Source: Sporobacter sp963677825 (GTDB lineage: Bacteria > Bacillota > Clostridia > Oscillospirales > Oscillospiraceae). From it: a DNA stretch of 64,000 bases. Location of the stretch: contig CAXXEF010000001.1 in the NCBI GenBank assembly GCA_963677825.2, positions 1,178,001 to 1,242,000 of the forward strand, in the 5' to 3' direction. The notes under the pieces were generated by a model. That model did not search any database. It had not been told where the DNA came from and was given only the letters and a program-made list of their open reading frames with translations. A program made the translations under genes and the position numbers. Shown here in pieces: positions 26,138 to 35,687 of this stretch. Numbering within the stretch: the first letter of the stretch is position 1; each line of letters begins with the position of its first letter.

Positions 26138-26458
26138 GTTTACTCTCCTTCACTATTTATTAATTGTGTGGCTTGTAACCCTCGGTCGGGTAGGCTTTTG
26201 AGAATACGAACAAACGAACCTGAAATTAGGAAAATTCAATAGATAATCGCGAAATGGATAAAGGCTTCGCCTTGATGAACAAGTGTTCATTAACCCTAAT
26301 GCTAGTACGCTTCCTATGCGAAGTCAGCCGTTTTTTCTGGTTTAGACACATTTCATATATTTTTACAAATATCAAGCGTTTACTTTGTTGGTATTATTTA
26401 CTAATACCCGAATAACGAGATAGCTGACACCTGTTGCTGCGCATCATAGCAGCCAGAA

Positions 26459-26498
26459 GAAAAGCTCCGAAATCAGTATGATTTCGGAGCTTTTCTTG
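26459..26498. terminator. Strong terminator-type hairpin
   Basis: GAAAAGCTCCGAAATCA (26459-26475) is perfectly complementary to 26479-26495 with a three-base loop and ends in TTTTCTTG. No gene ends immediately next to it on the plus strand, so it may insulate the Dpp promoter region. Confidence 0.75.
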
Positions 26499-26724
26499 CA
26501 CCTATCCCTATGGTTTTTACGTATTAGTGTTTTAAAATGTAAAGATAAATCCAACGGTCGTAACGGATGCGAATTCACAACTGATACGTGTGGTTATAAG
26601 GTTTATAAGATTTCAGCCTTCACGGCCGCATAAATCTAGGTCGTGTCCTCTTTAAAGGAAAATGCGATCCTATCGCCGGCGGAGTCAGCGAGCGCTCATT
26701 ATACAATAAATACACATTTAAAAA

Positions 26725-26772
26725 CACGGACGACAAAGGGCATTTCTATAGGAGAACCCTTTGTCGTCCGTG
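26725..26772. terminator. Terminator-type hairpin downstream of the BlaR1-like gene
   Basis: CACGGACGACAAAGGG (26725-26740) is perfectly complementary to 26757-26772, 16-base loop. It lies 110 bases past the stop of the minus-strand BlaR1-like gene. A run of A on the plus strand (T on the minus strand) follows the stem in the direction of that gene. Confidence 0.7.
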
Positions 26773-26883
26773 CTCTTGCTCGCTTCAATTATCGAATTAC
26801 CCGCTCGACTGCAGCTTCAACGCTTTTTACATCCTTGCTAAAAGGAAATAGATTACAGTCAAGCAAGGGTTCTTGTATGATAC

Positions 26884-29800
26884 TCACGGCCCGGTACCCA
26901 CGCCGTCACACCGCCAGCCATCCACCGTCAGGTACATGTGGGCCATGCGCGTGTAAACCAGCGCGCCGTCGGGCGCGTCGTCTCCCTCGTATTCATGGGT
27001 ATTACCCGCCATCAGGTACATGGCCGCCAATTCGTTTTCCGGGATAAGAACGGTTGTGTAGCTGAAATTAAAACTTTTGGCATCTCCAGATGCGTCCGTC
27101 CCGGCTTCCGCCCTGGTGATGGTTGTCTTCACATAAGAACAGGCATACTTGCTGTCCGGAGTCGCACGCAGCCTGGCGCCCTCGTAGGCCTCCGTCCACG
27201 CCCGAGCGACCTCCTCATAACTTTGCCCGGCGTCCGGTATGACGACGTCTCCCTGCAAGCCTCTGATTTCCGCCTCGTCGTACCAAGAATGCAAGGCGAA
27301 GAATATCGTACCGTCAAACCAAGGCGTAGTATCAAGCACGCCCGCCGAAAGCCGGATGGATTGTCCGTCCAGCGTACAAAGAACCGTGTCTGACCCCTGC
27401 CAGCACTGGATAGCGGCGCTGCCGTCCGGCGACTCGAGCTTCAGCGAACTGACAGCATCGCTGAATTCGGAAGCGCCGCCATCCGCATAAGACCAGTCAA
27501 AGCTGTTTTCAAACCCATCGGTCTTGTCCGGCCCGTTGGGGGCATCCGAGGGCATCTCATAGCGCCCGCCGCCCGCGCCATCCGGCGTGCTCAGCGTCAT
27601 GACGACGGTTCCCTTGGATACGACGGCGTCCAGAACCTCTTTGGCCTGCGCCGCCGCGTCCGCGGGGACGGGCTCGGCTTCTTTATCAAAAGCAGACAGC
27701 AGCCCGTCTTGCTCCAGCGCGTTAGTGAGACTCTCACGGAAGGCCGGACTGCCCGGCGGTCCTTCGGCTATGACACTGTCGAGTAAAACCCGTTGTGCGT
27801 CGTGGGCGAAGAAAACAAGATACTCCCCGTCCGGGGCGCCAAGGCCGCTGACCCACCCCGCCTCGTCGACAGTGACGCCGCCGACGATGAGCACATCTTC
27901 CGGATACTCCGAGTGAAACTCGTATCCGAAGCTGTATACCTCAACAATCAGATCGGGCCGATCGGCGACGGGATGATCGGTATAGCTGAGATTGAGTTTC
28001 GATATCCGCCAGTCGTCGAAGCTCTGATCCGCCGGTGCGTTTTCATCGCCGTTTTTCATCGCCCGATACGCCGCCAAGGCGCGGTTTTTGGCCGCCGTGA
28101 GCACCTCGTCCTGTGCGCTGACGCCCGCGCGCACAGGATCCGACGTACCGCCGTTCTCGTAAACCAGCAGACTACCGTCGTCGAAGTAGACATATCGATG
28201 GAAATAAGCGCTGCGGCCATCCCAATCGGGCATTGTTACAAAGCCCCGGACGGTCAAATACCGCCCGTTCGTATCCAGCATCGCATCATCCCAGTAGTTC
28301 ATCTCCGGCCAGGCGTCCGCCAGCAGGGCGGGCAGGTCGGCTTCAATCACCCGACCGTCCCGACTGTAGAATATCTGCGTGTCGGAGACCAGCTCGTTTT
28401 CCCCGTCGCCGTCCATATCGAGTATTTCCGAAACACCGTAGGTGCGCGCCAGCAGAACAGGCGTGCTGTCGTCTGTGACGTAATAGTAATCGTTGAACAT
28501 CACGCCTTCGTGCTCGCTGCGCTTTCCGGGATAGGATATCACAATGCCGTCGTGGCCAAAGAGATCGGAAAAGAAGCTGAAGGCGCCGGCGTAAGCGTAG
28601 TCGTCCGGCAAGGTTAAAAAGCACCCCACGTCCCAGACGGTCATTTCCCCGTTTTCGACCGCTTCGTCATAGATCACAGCGGCGTAGGTGTTGCCGTCGG
28701 TCGAGCGATAGGCGCGGATGACGGAGTCGCCCACCGAGTAGCCACCCAGCCGCTCGGCGCAATCGTCCGTATGGCGTTCCACCGTGACCGCCGGCGCGTC
28801 GTAGGGGCTCAGACTGCTCAGCGGTATTGTCATGGCCGGATCGCCCTCCGGCAGGACAATGGAGATGGCGGGCTTCTCAGACGGCAGATTGGTGACGAAC
28901 TGATAGCCTTCCTCTGTCTCGCGCAAGGTGACGCACTTCCAGCCGTCGGCCATAAAGTGGTCGTCATAGTACAGCCGGGTCAGGTCGCCCTCGCGCTCCC
29001 CCGTCGCGATCGTCACGCGAGCGCGGTAATTGGTATCGCCATGGAAATAGTAGTAAGCGTCGTAATCCGCGAGATACGTAAAAGACTCCAGGCCGGTTTT
29101 TTCAGTGTCCTCAAGAGACATGCCCAGGTTTTCCGTCAGAACAGCGTCCATGTTGGCGCGGCTTATTTTTTCGCACGGGCTATCCGGATTTCCATCCCAG
29201 CCGTTGGCGGCAATAACAGCCTCCTGCTCCGCCTGCGTCGCGGTCTCGACCTCGCCGCTGCCGCAGTAAAACAGCTCGAACAGATTGATTTTCTCAGGCG
29301 CGTCGTAACGCGAGGATAAAAATTGGTTGCGGATGTTTATATATTCGCCGTTGAAGAATTCCTCGTTGAAATATCGAAGCTCGTCGCCGGTCAGCGGCCC
29401 GTTTTCCGGGACCGTGGCGCCGGTAAAGGTACAAGCGGCCAGAACAAGCGCCAGTATCGTCACAGCCGTGACGGCCGCTGCCGCATTTTTCCGTTTTTCG
29501 GCAATCCGGCTGATCCGGTCCTTCAGCCGCCGCTTGCCCGACGTCATGGTGGTGGCCGACAGCAGCGGGTTGGCCGTCCCATGCCGCACCGGGATCAGCG
29601 ACAGCAGCGTCTGCCCGTACGAAAAGCGCTCGGCGTCGCCAAGACGGCGGAGCGTCGCCTCGTCGCAGGCCAGCTCGCAATCGGTTTTGGACGCAGCGGC
29701 CGCCGCCCAAACGAGCGGATTAAACCAATACACCGTCAGGCATACGCACCGCAGCAGCGACCACAATGGATCGAGATGTCGGGCATGCGTTTGCTCATGC

Positions 29801-30426
29801 GCAAGCACATAACGCTGGCTGTCCGGCGAAGCGGCCGCCGCCGGCGTCAGGTAAATGACCGGCCGGAACAGGCCGAACAGGCACGGAGAAGACAAGCCGT
29901 CACAGATATACACCGGATAGTTGCAGCCTTCTACGTCATATCGCGTCCGGTTTTTTCGGAGCTTACGCCAAAACAGAAGGTTCGTCGCCAGGAAAAAGCT
30001 GGCCATGACGGCGACGCCGACCTTCCAGACAGCGTCCAGCAGCGCTCCGACGGTCACTGGCTCGGCCGGCTCGGCGAGGGCCGGGCTGTCCGCGCTCAGC
30101 GCCGGATCACCGGCGTCCGGCGCTTCGGCGGCCTCGACATCTGGCTGCGCTTGTTCTATGACGGTGTTGTCGGGCACTGTCGTGGGCGTTGTCGGCAGGA
30201 CATAGATCGTCTGCGCCATCGACAACGTCATGGCGGCCTGCGCCTGCTCCCCGGCATTGAGTACCGACAGGGACATAGCCGGTAAAGTCACCGGCACCAA
30301 CAGGCGCGCCAGCACCAGCGCCCACAGGGCGTACTGCAGCCGTCGCGAGACGGTCTTTCGAAACAATAACCGCAGCGCCAGCAGCGCCAGAATGAGCGCT
30401 GACGACGTAATCAGAATCTCTTTCAT
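26884..30426 (-). CDS. BlaR1/MecR1-type M56 metallopeptidase with very large C-terminal extension
   Basis: The 1180-residue protein begins with two membrane helices, a third near 123-143, the M56 zinc site HEQTH (210-214) with downstream ELACDEA (E251-D255), and a fourth helix near 313-333. This is the membrane metalloprotease half of BlaR1/MecR1, which cleaves or inactivates the paired BlaI-type repressor on sensing a signal. The extracellular part is about 840 residues and is not the ~250-residue penicillin-binding sensor domain; I see no SxxK/SxN/KTG set. It contains several repeated DUF-like segments rich in Tyr, Asp and Gly. It overlaps the BlaI-type gene by four bases. Signal unknown. 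Confidence 0.85.
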   Translation of the reverse strand: MKEILITSSALILALLALRLLFRKTVSRRLQYALWALVLARLLVPVTLPAMSLSVLNAGEQAQAAMTLSMAQTIYVLPTTPTTVPDNTVIEQAQPDVEAAEAPDAGDPALSADSPALAEPAEPVTVGALLDAVWKVGVAVMASFFLATNLLFWRKLRKNRTRYDVEGCNYPVYICDGLSSPCLFGLFRPVIYLTPAAAASPDSQRYVLAHEQTHARHLDPLWSLLRCVCLTVYWFNPLVWAAAAASKTDCELACDEATLRRLGDAERFSYGQTLLSLIPVRHGTANPLLSATTMTSGKRRLKDRISRIAEKRKNAAAAVTAVTILALVLAACTFTGATVPENGPLTGDELRYFNEEFFNGEYINIRNQFLSSRYDAPEKINLFELFYCGSGEVETATQAEQEAVIAANGWDGNPDSPCEKISRANMDAVLTENLGMSLEDTEKTGLESFTYLADYDAYYYFHGDTNYRARVTIATGEREGDLTRLYYDDHFMADGWKCVTLRETEEGYQFVTNLPSEKPAISIVLPEGDPAMTIPLSSLSPYDAPAVTVERHTDDCAERLGGYSVGDSVIRAYRSTDGNTYAAVIYDEAVENGEMTVWDVGCFLTLPDDYAYAGAFSFFSDLFGHDGIVISYPGKRSEHEGVMFNDYYYVTDDSTPVLLARTYGVSEILDMDGDGENELVSDTQIFYSRDGRVIEADLPALLADAWPEMNYWDDAMLDTNGRYLTVRGFVTMPDWDGRSAYFHRYVYFDDGSLLVYENGGTSDPVRAGVSAQDEVLTAAKNRALAAYRAMKNGDENAPADQSFDDWRISKLNLSYTDHPVADRPDLIVEVYSFGYEFHSEYPEDVLIVGGVTVDEAGWVSGLGAPDGEYLVFFAHDAQRVLLDSVIAEGPPGSPAFRESLTNALEQDGLLSAFDKEAEPVPADAAAQAKEVLDAVVSKGTVVMTLSTPDGAGGGRYEMPSDAPNGPDKTDGFENSFDWSYADGGASEFSDAVSSLKLESPDGSAAIQCWQGSDTVLCTLDGQSIRLSAGVLDTTPWFDGTIFFALHSWYDEAEIRGLQGDVVIPDAGQSYEEVARAWTEAYEGARLRATPDSKYACSYVKTTITRAEAGTDASGDAKSFNFSYTTVLIPENELAAMYLMAGNTHEYEGDDAPDGALVYTRMAHMYLTVDGWRCDGVGTGP

Positions 30427-30800
30427 GACGACTGCCTCTTCGCTTTATCCAAAATTTCGGACAGCTCGTCAATATCCGCCTGCGTCAGCACGCGGCCGCT
30501 GACCATGGCGTTCATCGCCACGCCCAGGCTGCCGCCGCCGATCTTATCCAGGAAGCTCTCCGTTTCTGTTCTGGCCGCGTCCTTCAGTGTTACGTCGGGG
30601 TAATACCGTTTCGCCCGCTTTCCCGCCTCGTAATGGACGGCGCCCTTGGCTTCAAGACGGGAAAGCATCGTAATCACCGTATGCTTACTCCATCCAGTCT
30701 CCTTGTGCAGCGCGCCCGTCAGTTCCATAATGGTCATCGGCGAGTGCTCCCACAGCCGGCTCATGAGCTTCCATTCTCCGTCGGATAACTTGACCTTCAT
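30423..30800 (-). CDS. BlaI/MecI-family transcriptional repressor
   Basis: The ATG at 30800 follows AGAGG; the product is 125 residues. The winged-helix region reads LSDGEWKLMSRLWEHSPMTIMEL...TGWSKHTVITMLSRLEAKGAV, closely matching BlaI/MecI, followed by a helical dimerisation tail with FLDKIGGGSLG. It is translationally coupled (ATGA overlap) to the M56 peptidase gene, the standard regulator-sensor pair. It should repress its own promoter until cleaved. No beta-lactamase or penicillin-binding protein gene lies nearby, so the regulon is elsewhere or limited to this operon. Confidence 0.92.
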   Translation of the reverse strand: MKVKLSDGEWKLMSRLWEHSPMTIMELTGALHKETGWSKHTVITMLSRLEAKGAVHYEAGKRAKRYYPDVTLKDAARTETESFLDKIGGGSLGVAMNAMVSGRVLTQADIDELSEILDKAKRQSS

Positions 30801-30814
30801 ATCATCGCCTCTTT

Positions 30815-30872
30815 CAGGTACACATTTGTCTACCCGAAATATAGCAAAATGGTAGACGTTTGTCAACCTATA
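30815..30872 (-). promoter_or_regulatory. Probable BlaI-type operator/promoter
   Basis: GTCTACC (about 30830) and GGTAGAC (about 30852) form an inverted repeat, with further TTTGTC elements at each end, directly upstream of the repressor start. The arrangement of TGTC/GACA half sites fits a dimeric BlaI-family operator. The exact boundaries are uncertain. Confidence 0.55.
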
Positions 30873-30959
30873 TTTGTCGATACCTTGCATATATGCCAAT
30901 ATATTGTTTTTGCACTTTCGTCTTTTTCTAATTTCAGGAGGACTGCTTTTTCTGGGAGC

Positions 30960-30980
30960 AGGTCAGGTCAGGTCAGGTCA
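30960..30980. repeat. Four tandem GGTCA units
   Basis: A five-base unit is repeated four times without error upstream of the BlaI-type gene, outside any reading frame. It could be a slippage-prone tract or a set of half-sites. The rest of 30873-31120 shows nothing recognisable. Confidence 0.8.
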
Positions 30981-31119
30981 AACACGACCACCACATGCAG
31001 CTATAAAATTACACTTTTTAACCGGCGCTTTATATATAATCATCGTCGCTGACAAGATTCCGGACGGTCACGAGAACGCGTAATAGCAAAAAGATCTTGT
31101 CTGATTTTTGGACATAAAA

Positions 31120-31155
31120 GCGAGTAAGGCGAAACTGTCGCCTTACTCGTTTTTA
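31120..31155. terminator. Terminator downstream of the cupin gene
   Basis: CGAGTAAGGCGA pairs perfectly with TCGCCTTACTCG (31138-31149), then TTTTTAAT on the plus strand. It lies 40 bases past the cupin stop on the minus strand. Confidence 0.75.
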
Positions 31156-31189
31156 ATATTGTTACCTGAATATTTGTTTGGTGACTTCT

Positions 31190-31666
31190 TCAGTCCTTAT
31201 GGGACACATCTTGATATGTTGGGCGTTTCGTACTTGCTACAGTATCCGGGCGAACAGACGCTTCCTGTGTAATGCTGGCATCGACGAAAATAAAGGGTTT
31301 TCCAACACGCTTAATGTTCAGCGGGCAATGCATGACGCCTTTGGGAATAAAGATGTAGCAGGGGTAATTGATCTGTAAAACTTCATCGCCCAATGTGAAT
31401 TCAATATCCGCGTCAAATTCAGTAAAGTCCTCTGCACCGATAAGGTATATCCATTGGTCAAACGGGTGCTGATGCGTCGGGCTGCCGAGTATCTCCGGGG
31501 CTGTGATGTGCGCAAAGCCCGCTTCCAGCGCTGATTCTTTAATATCGTGCGGCCCCAGTCCTGTAACCATCGGTTTTGTAATGCTGCTGTGAATCGAGTG
31601 CCATGGTTTCAGTTCAAATACGTTTTCTTCTCTTTTGATATTCTGTCTTATGGGCATATCTGCCAT
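31190..31666 (-). CDS. Cupin-domain protein
   Basis: The start is the ATG at 31666, behind AGGAGG; the product is 158 residues. One cupin fold is recognisable: HQHPFDQWIYLIG (metal-binding HxH of the first cupin motif) and PKGVMHCPLNI (His of the second motif). A GLGPHDIKES segment precedes it. Single-domain cupins may be metal-dependent isomerases, dioxygenases or just binding proteins; nothing here picks one. It is monocistronic, with a 580-base gap upstream. Confidence 0.8.
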   Translation of the reverse strand: MADMPIRQNIKREENVFELKPWHSIHSSITKPMVTGLGPHDIKESALEAGFAHITAPEILGSPTHQHPFDQWIYLIGAEDFTEFDADIEFTLGDEVLQINYPCYIFIPKGVMHCPLNIKRVGKPFIFVDASITQEASVRPDTVASTKRPTYQDVSHKD

Positions 31667-32248
31667 GTTCGTGTCCTCCTTCAGCATTATTGCATAACTT
31701 AATATGGCTTAGTGTATAGCAGTTTCGGCGATTTGTCCAGCATCCCCCATGTGTTATCTACGATGTTATGCTATGGATGCTTTTTTCGGATATCAGATGC
31801 CAGTTTGAAACTTTTTTATACTTCAGCTTTTTACTTTCGTATAGAGCGTTTTAGGCTGTCTATCAATTCCGGCCAAGGTCATAATTGTCAACAGAATTTT
31901 CAGCGCGCCAGAACTTATGTAAACTAAAATTGCCAGACGCAAAAAATTAAGATAAAATAATTCACAGGAAACGGTACATATTGTAAAATATCCCCCCACC
32001 TCTTCCCGAATAAGTCGCATGGGTCATCGCGCTTTGTTTTTGGGGACCGCGTAGCTTTCATTACAATCCACTCTGTCTACATATTTCTTTGCGGTGTTGA
32101 AAGGCTGTCCATTCCGTTGTGCTGTCTTTCGAAATTTAAGCCTTCGTATTGGCTTACACAAAATAAACAACAGTAAATAAAGTCGAGCTACTAGAATAGA
32201 AAGTCGTATCTAGTAAAGTTAACACGCCACCGGGAAAGGAGCATTCAA
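31667..32248. other. Intergenic stretch between cupin and zinc-ribbon protein genes
   Basis: It should contain two divergent promoters. I see only short ORFs without ribosome-binding sites, AT-rich DNA and no convincing repeat or RNA gene. Confidence 0.5.
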
Positions 32249-35200
32249 ATGACCTGTCCACGCTGTGGGAATTTACTAGGTCCCGCCGATACTTTTTGTA
32301 CTCACTGCGGACTGCCAATATCACGCTCATCAGGCCCAGCGGGGGCTCAGTCGCTTTACCAGTTTCCGCAAAAGCGTAGAAGCTGGCCGCTTGCAGCCGG
32401 GTTGATCATGGCTTTTTTATCGCTGGCGTCAGTCGTGGCTTTGATACTTCTTACATCGCCCAATTCCTTTCAATTACCCGGCGGCGGGTCGAACGGCGCG
32501 TTAACGCTTTCCTCTCAGATTCCCGCCGGCCTTGCGTTTGACAACAGCGCATCTCCCGTACCCACCGACGAAATTATACCGACAGCAGCGGCAGACTCAA
32601 TGTCGCCAGCTTCGGGAGCGGTCGGCACTGTTATTAATATCACTGGAGCAAATCTGGCAGAAGCCGGATTTTATAACGCGAATATCGGTGATACGGCGCT
32701 TAGCCTTTACCAGCTGACGAACGAATCTGCGGCTTTTATTGTGCCGGCAGACGCACAGTCCGGCGATATTACACTGGAATATAGGAGTCAAACAATTATT
32801 GCCGGTCATTTTGAGGTAACAGCGCAGGCAAAAACGCTTTTGGCGCAGCAAGCTGTCGTTCCCGTTAACGAGGTCCAGACGGTGACGACGGGAGATATTA
32901 CCGTCTTACTGCCCCCAAACGCCATTGACACGGCGCAGACGCTTCAAATCGAGCGTATCGAAAATCCCGTCCACGCAAATTTACCCGACGTCAGTATCGG
33001 CGCGGCGTTTTCCGTGACGTTGGGCGACGTAACAGAATTTAACGATGTGCTTGTCATCGAATACATATTGCCCGTAAATTTGCCGGGCGAACCCTCCGCT
33101 GCCTATTTTGATGAGGACGATTGTACTTGGCGGAGCATATACTGCAAAGTCAATAACGGAATACTATACATTCAGACCGATCATCTGACAGACTTTATCG
33201 TCAAGTACAGCCAAAAGGCGATTTATTCCCCCGACGGATATTTCAAGATTTATTACCGCGACGATGATTATCAAACCTATGCCTCGGACATGGATGAACT
33301 GGCACGGAAGGTCGGACAGACGCTGGAGGAAGTCCGTAAGGATTATGAGGTTCTTCCGACGGCATACCGTGAGAACTACTCGTTTCTGGGCTTCAAGGAC
33401 GCCATGGACGTATACCTCAGCTCGTCCTACACGAGCGCGGCTCAGTACATGCAGGTTACTAACGATATTAAGCTGCCCACAACATACAGGAGCGCAGAAG
33501 ACTTTGAAACAACACTTGCACATGAATTATTCCATGCGTACCAGGACGCCGTCTGGAATGAAGTAGCAGGTGCTATGAGCCCATACCGCTCTGCAAACAA
33601 CTGGATCATCGAGGCTACCGCCGAGCTCGCCTCGTTTGAACTGGCGTTCCCCGAGAAAAGCAGGCAGCGCGAGCTGTCGTACTATGCCATGCCGCGCAAA
33701 TCCATGAACGTTTATAACGGCGAGCAGGAGTATGACATGTCGTGCTTTATAAGCTGGCTGCTCAAGGAAACAAATAGCACGTTTGTGGAGATGTGGTCAT
33801 ACATCGCGCCTAAGGGCGGCAATCTGGAGATCGCTCTGGCCGACTTTTTCAAATCGAAATCATCGGACTTTTTATCACTGGAAATGTCCTACACGGACTT
33901 CTGGCGCGCCGTTATTACCGACGCCAATGCCCCGCTGCATTCAAACCTGGAAAACACTTTTAACGGCGGAAAAAGGTATTTTAACGCAACGGACCACTAT
34001 TTCGAGTTTTTCTACAACTCAGCCGCTTCCCCAGCAGCGGCATATGGCGTGTTTGCCGTTTCGGCTTTTTCCGAAAACATGCCTGTTCGGACATTTAACC
34101 TTGAATGCACCGGGGACAGCGGTACAAGCGCAATGTATCTGGAAGTTACCGGCGTTGAAAAGCTAAACGAGCTGAACGCCCTGCGCGTACCAGGCGGCGA
34201 AATTTGGGGCCATATGTACCCCGACGCGTCGGCCGGTGAAACGCATAAGCTGATTACATTCAAAACAGGCAGCCATAATATGACGCTGGTCGGGCTCGAA
34301 AACTTCACCCCGGGTGCGACATACCGCGTCAGCGCAAGCGAAATACAGGCACAGTGCACCATACAGAAACTTGAGGATATCAGGACAGGCAAAGAAATAG
34401 AATTCACGTTTGCTTTCAAGGACATTTATAGTTATGTAACGGATGTAGAGGTCGTTATCGACTTCGGTGACGGAACAACGCTATCGAAAAACGCAGCGCT
34501 TGATGCAAACACGCTGTCCGGCCATGTGACGCACAAATTCGGGCAACTGACCGGCACACAGACCACGGCTTCTCTTTATGATGTATCTGGCGGTAGTAAA
34601 GTACTCATCTGCCAATACGTCATTCCAATAGTGGCCGGCGAAAACGTAAAAATCGGGATTATGCCTAATTACGTTTTCACGGAGGAAACCGTTTATTATT
34701 CAACTAACATTGAAGGCATGGGCTACACCTATCAATGGAACTTCGGTGACGGTACGTCGATAACCAATAGCGCAATTAACACAGAGCACGCATATACAGC
34801 AGCAGGCACTTATACTGTATCCGTCATGGTAATGGATGAGACCGGCAGCGAGTATGGCACGGCACACGATACGGTAACTGTGGAAGAGCCGGAGGCATCA
34901 CCGGAGGTTACGGTTACACAAAGCGCTGAGCCTACAGCGGAAACAGAGAATACGCCGGATCCTGCACTTGTTGGCACATGGCAGTATATCGGCGATGTTG
35001 AATACCTCAATTACGAGGAAGGCACGGAATCCTATTTCACGATAACGCTTCATTTATATGATGACTGGACATTTAGCGCAACTGATGCTGCAGTTCCAGT
35101 AGGTCCGAATGCTGTTGCCTCATCAAACACCACTACAGGAACATATGACTATAGGTATTTATATGCAACATCAGGCGCGACCTCCACGCTTGAATGGCAT

Positions 35201-35251
35201 GGTGGTACGACTTTAATAATGGATTCTTTTGAGCTGGAAAAGATATCGTAA
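32249..35251 (+). CDS. Zinc-ribbon, single-pass membrane protein with IPT, HExxH peptidase-like and PKD domains
   Basis: The 1000-residue protein follows GAAAGGAG. A four-cysteine zinc ribbon (C3, C6, C17, C20) is followed by one membrane helix (46-70), so the ribbon is cytoplasmic and the rest extracellular. An IPT/TIG-like domain (about 110-190, MSPASGAVGTVINITGANL), a beta domain, then a helical region with HELFHAYQ (H425, H429) and WIIEATAEL with E455 form a gluzincin-like zinc site (HExxH, Glu 26 residues later). Two PKD-like domains (VVIDFGDGTTL; YQWNFGDGTSI) follow, and the C-terminus is lipocalin-like. The peptidase activity is inferred from the motif. No signal peptide besides the membrane helix. 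Confidence 0.75.
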   Translation: MTCPRCGNLLGPADTFCTHCGLPISRSSGPAGAQSLYQFPQKRRSWPLAAGLIMAFLSLASVVALILLTSPNSFQLPGGGSNGALTLSSQIPAGLAFDNSASPVPTDEIIPTAAADSMSPASGAVGTVINITGANLAEAGFYNANIGDTALSLYQLTNESAAFIVPADAQSGDITLEYRSQTIIAGHFEVTAQAKTLLAQQAVVPVNEVQTVTTGDITVLLPPNAIDTAQTLQIERIENPVHANLPDVSIGAAFSVTLGDVTEFNDVLVIEYILPVNLPGEPSAAYFDEDDCTWRSIYCKVNNGILYIQTDHLTDFIVKYSQKAIYSPDGYFKIYYRDDDYQTYASDMDELARKVGQTLEEVRKDYEVLPTAYRENYSFLGFKDAMDVYLSSSYTSAAQYMQVTNDIKLPTTYRSAEDFETTLAHELFHAYQDAVWNEVAGAMSPYRSANNWIIEATAELASFELAFPEKSRQRELSYYAMPRKSMNVYNGEQEYDMSCFISWLLKETNSTFVEMWSYIAPKGGNLEIALADFFKSKSSDFLSLEMSYTDFWRAVITDANAPLHSNLENTFNGGKRYFNATDHYFEFFYNSAASPAAAYGVFAVSAFSENMPVRTFNLECTGDSGTSAMYLEVTGVEKLNELNALRVPGGEIWGHMYPDASAGETHKLITFKTGSHNMTLVGLENFTPGATYRVSASEIQAQCTIQKLEDIRTGKEIEFTFAFKDIYSYVTDVEVVIDFGDGTTLSKNAALDANTLSGHVTHKFGQLTGTQTTASLYDVSGGSKVLICQYVIPIVAGENVKIGIMPNYVFTEETVYYSTNIEGMGYTYQWNFGDGTSITNSAINTEHAYTAAGTYTVSVMVMDETGSEYGTAHDTVTVEEPEASPEVTVTQSAEPTAETENTPDPALVGTWQYIGDVEYLNYEEGTESYFTITLHLYDDWTFSATDAAVPVGPNAVASSNTTTGTYDYRYLYATSGATSTLEWHGGTTLIMDSFELEKIS

Positions 35252-35292
35252 AATTTCCATAAACCTTTAACCAGTCAAAAAGGAGGATTATA

Positions 35293-35499
35293 ATGTCAGC
35301 ATTGATCATTTATATTGTCGCTTCACTGGCTTTTATACTGTCCGTGATTTTCTTAAGTCTCGTGCCGAACAAATCAGCCCGCAGCATTATCTTATTCGTC
35401 TATTTACTGCTGTTCATTTCTGCGATGTCCTACTTGCTGTATAAAGTATCCGGACAGCAAAATCTCTTAGATCTGTTCAATGCCTTTTCAAGTATTTAA
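35293..35499 (+). CDS. Small two-helix membrane protein
   Basis: This 68-residue protein follows AGGAGG, 41 bases after the zinc-ribbon protein gene. Two hydrophobic helices (about 3-24 and 31-50) are separated by PNKSARS, with a short polar tail. I do not recognise the family. Close spacing suggests it is co-expressed with, and perhaps associated with, the upstream membrane protein. Confidence 0.65.
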   Translation: MSALIIYIVASLAFILSVIFLSLVPNKSARSIILFVYLLLFISAMSYLLYKVSGQQNLLDLFNAFSSI

Positions 35500-35687
35500 A
35501 GGTAATACAAATGCATTTCAATACCACATTACTTTTGGATAAAAACAATTTTCATGAAATAAACCAAAAGAAACCGAGTGCTCCCCAGTAGCTAAATCCG
35601 CTATTTTAACTATCTTGTGCTATACTTGCATTACTATTTATTTCCAAGTGCGGCGGTTTATACTAATATTTATCAAGGAGCATTAAG

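Larger units (their letters stand above)
26138..26883 (-). other. Intergenic stretch between Dpp operon and BlaR1-like gene
   Basis: No gene is seen. The right part contains two terminator-type hairpins (listed). The left part should hold the Dpp promoter; a palindromic TGAACA-AG-TGTTCA lies at 26276-26289 about 140 bases upstream of the binding-protein start and could be an operator. Confidence 0.55.

Noticed and set aside
27793..28617. Plus-strand frame of 274 codons opposite the BlaR1-like gene
   Set aside because: Antisense shadow in a GC-rich gene, without a Shine-Dalgarno site or recognisable motif.
26884..30800. Beta-lactam resistance locus
   Set aside because: The BlaI/M56 pair is present, but there is no beta-lactamase or penicillin-binding protein gene nearby and the sensor lacks penicillin-binding motifs.
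31823..32020. Minus-strand frame of 65 codons between cupin and zinc-ribbon genes
   Set aside because: No Shine-Dalgarno site and no family similarity; it lies in AT-rich intergenic DNA.
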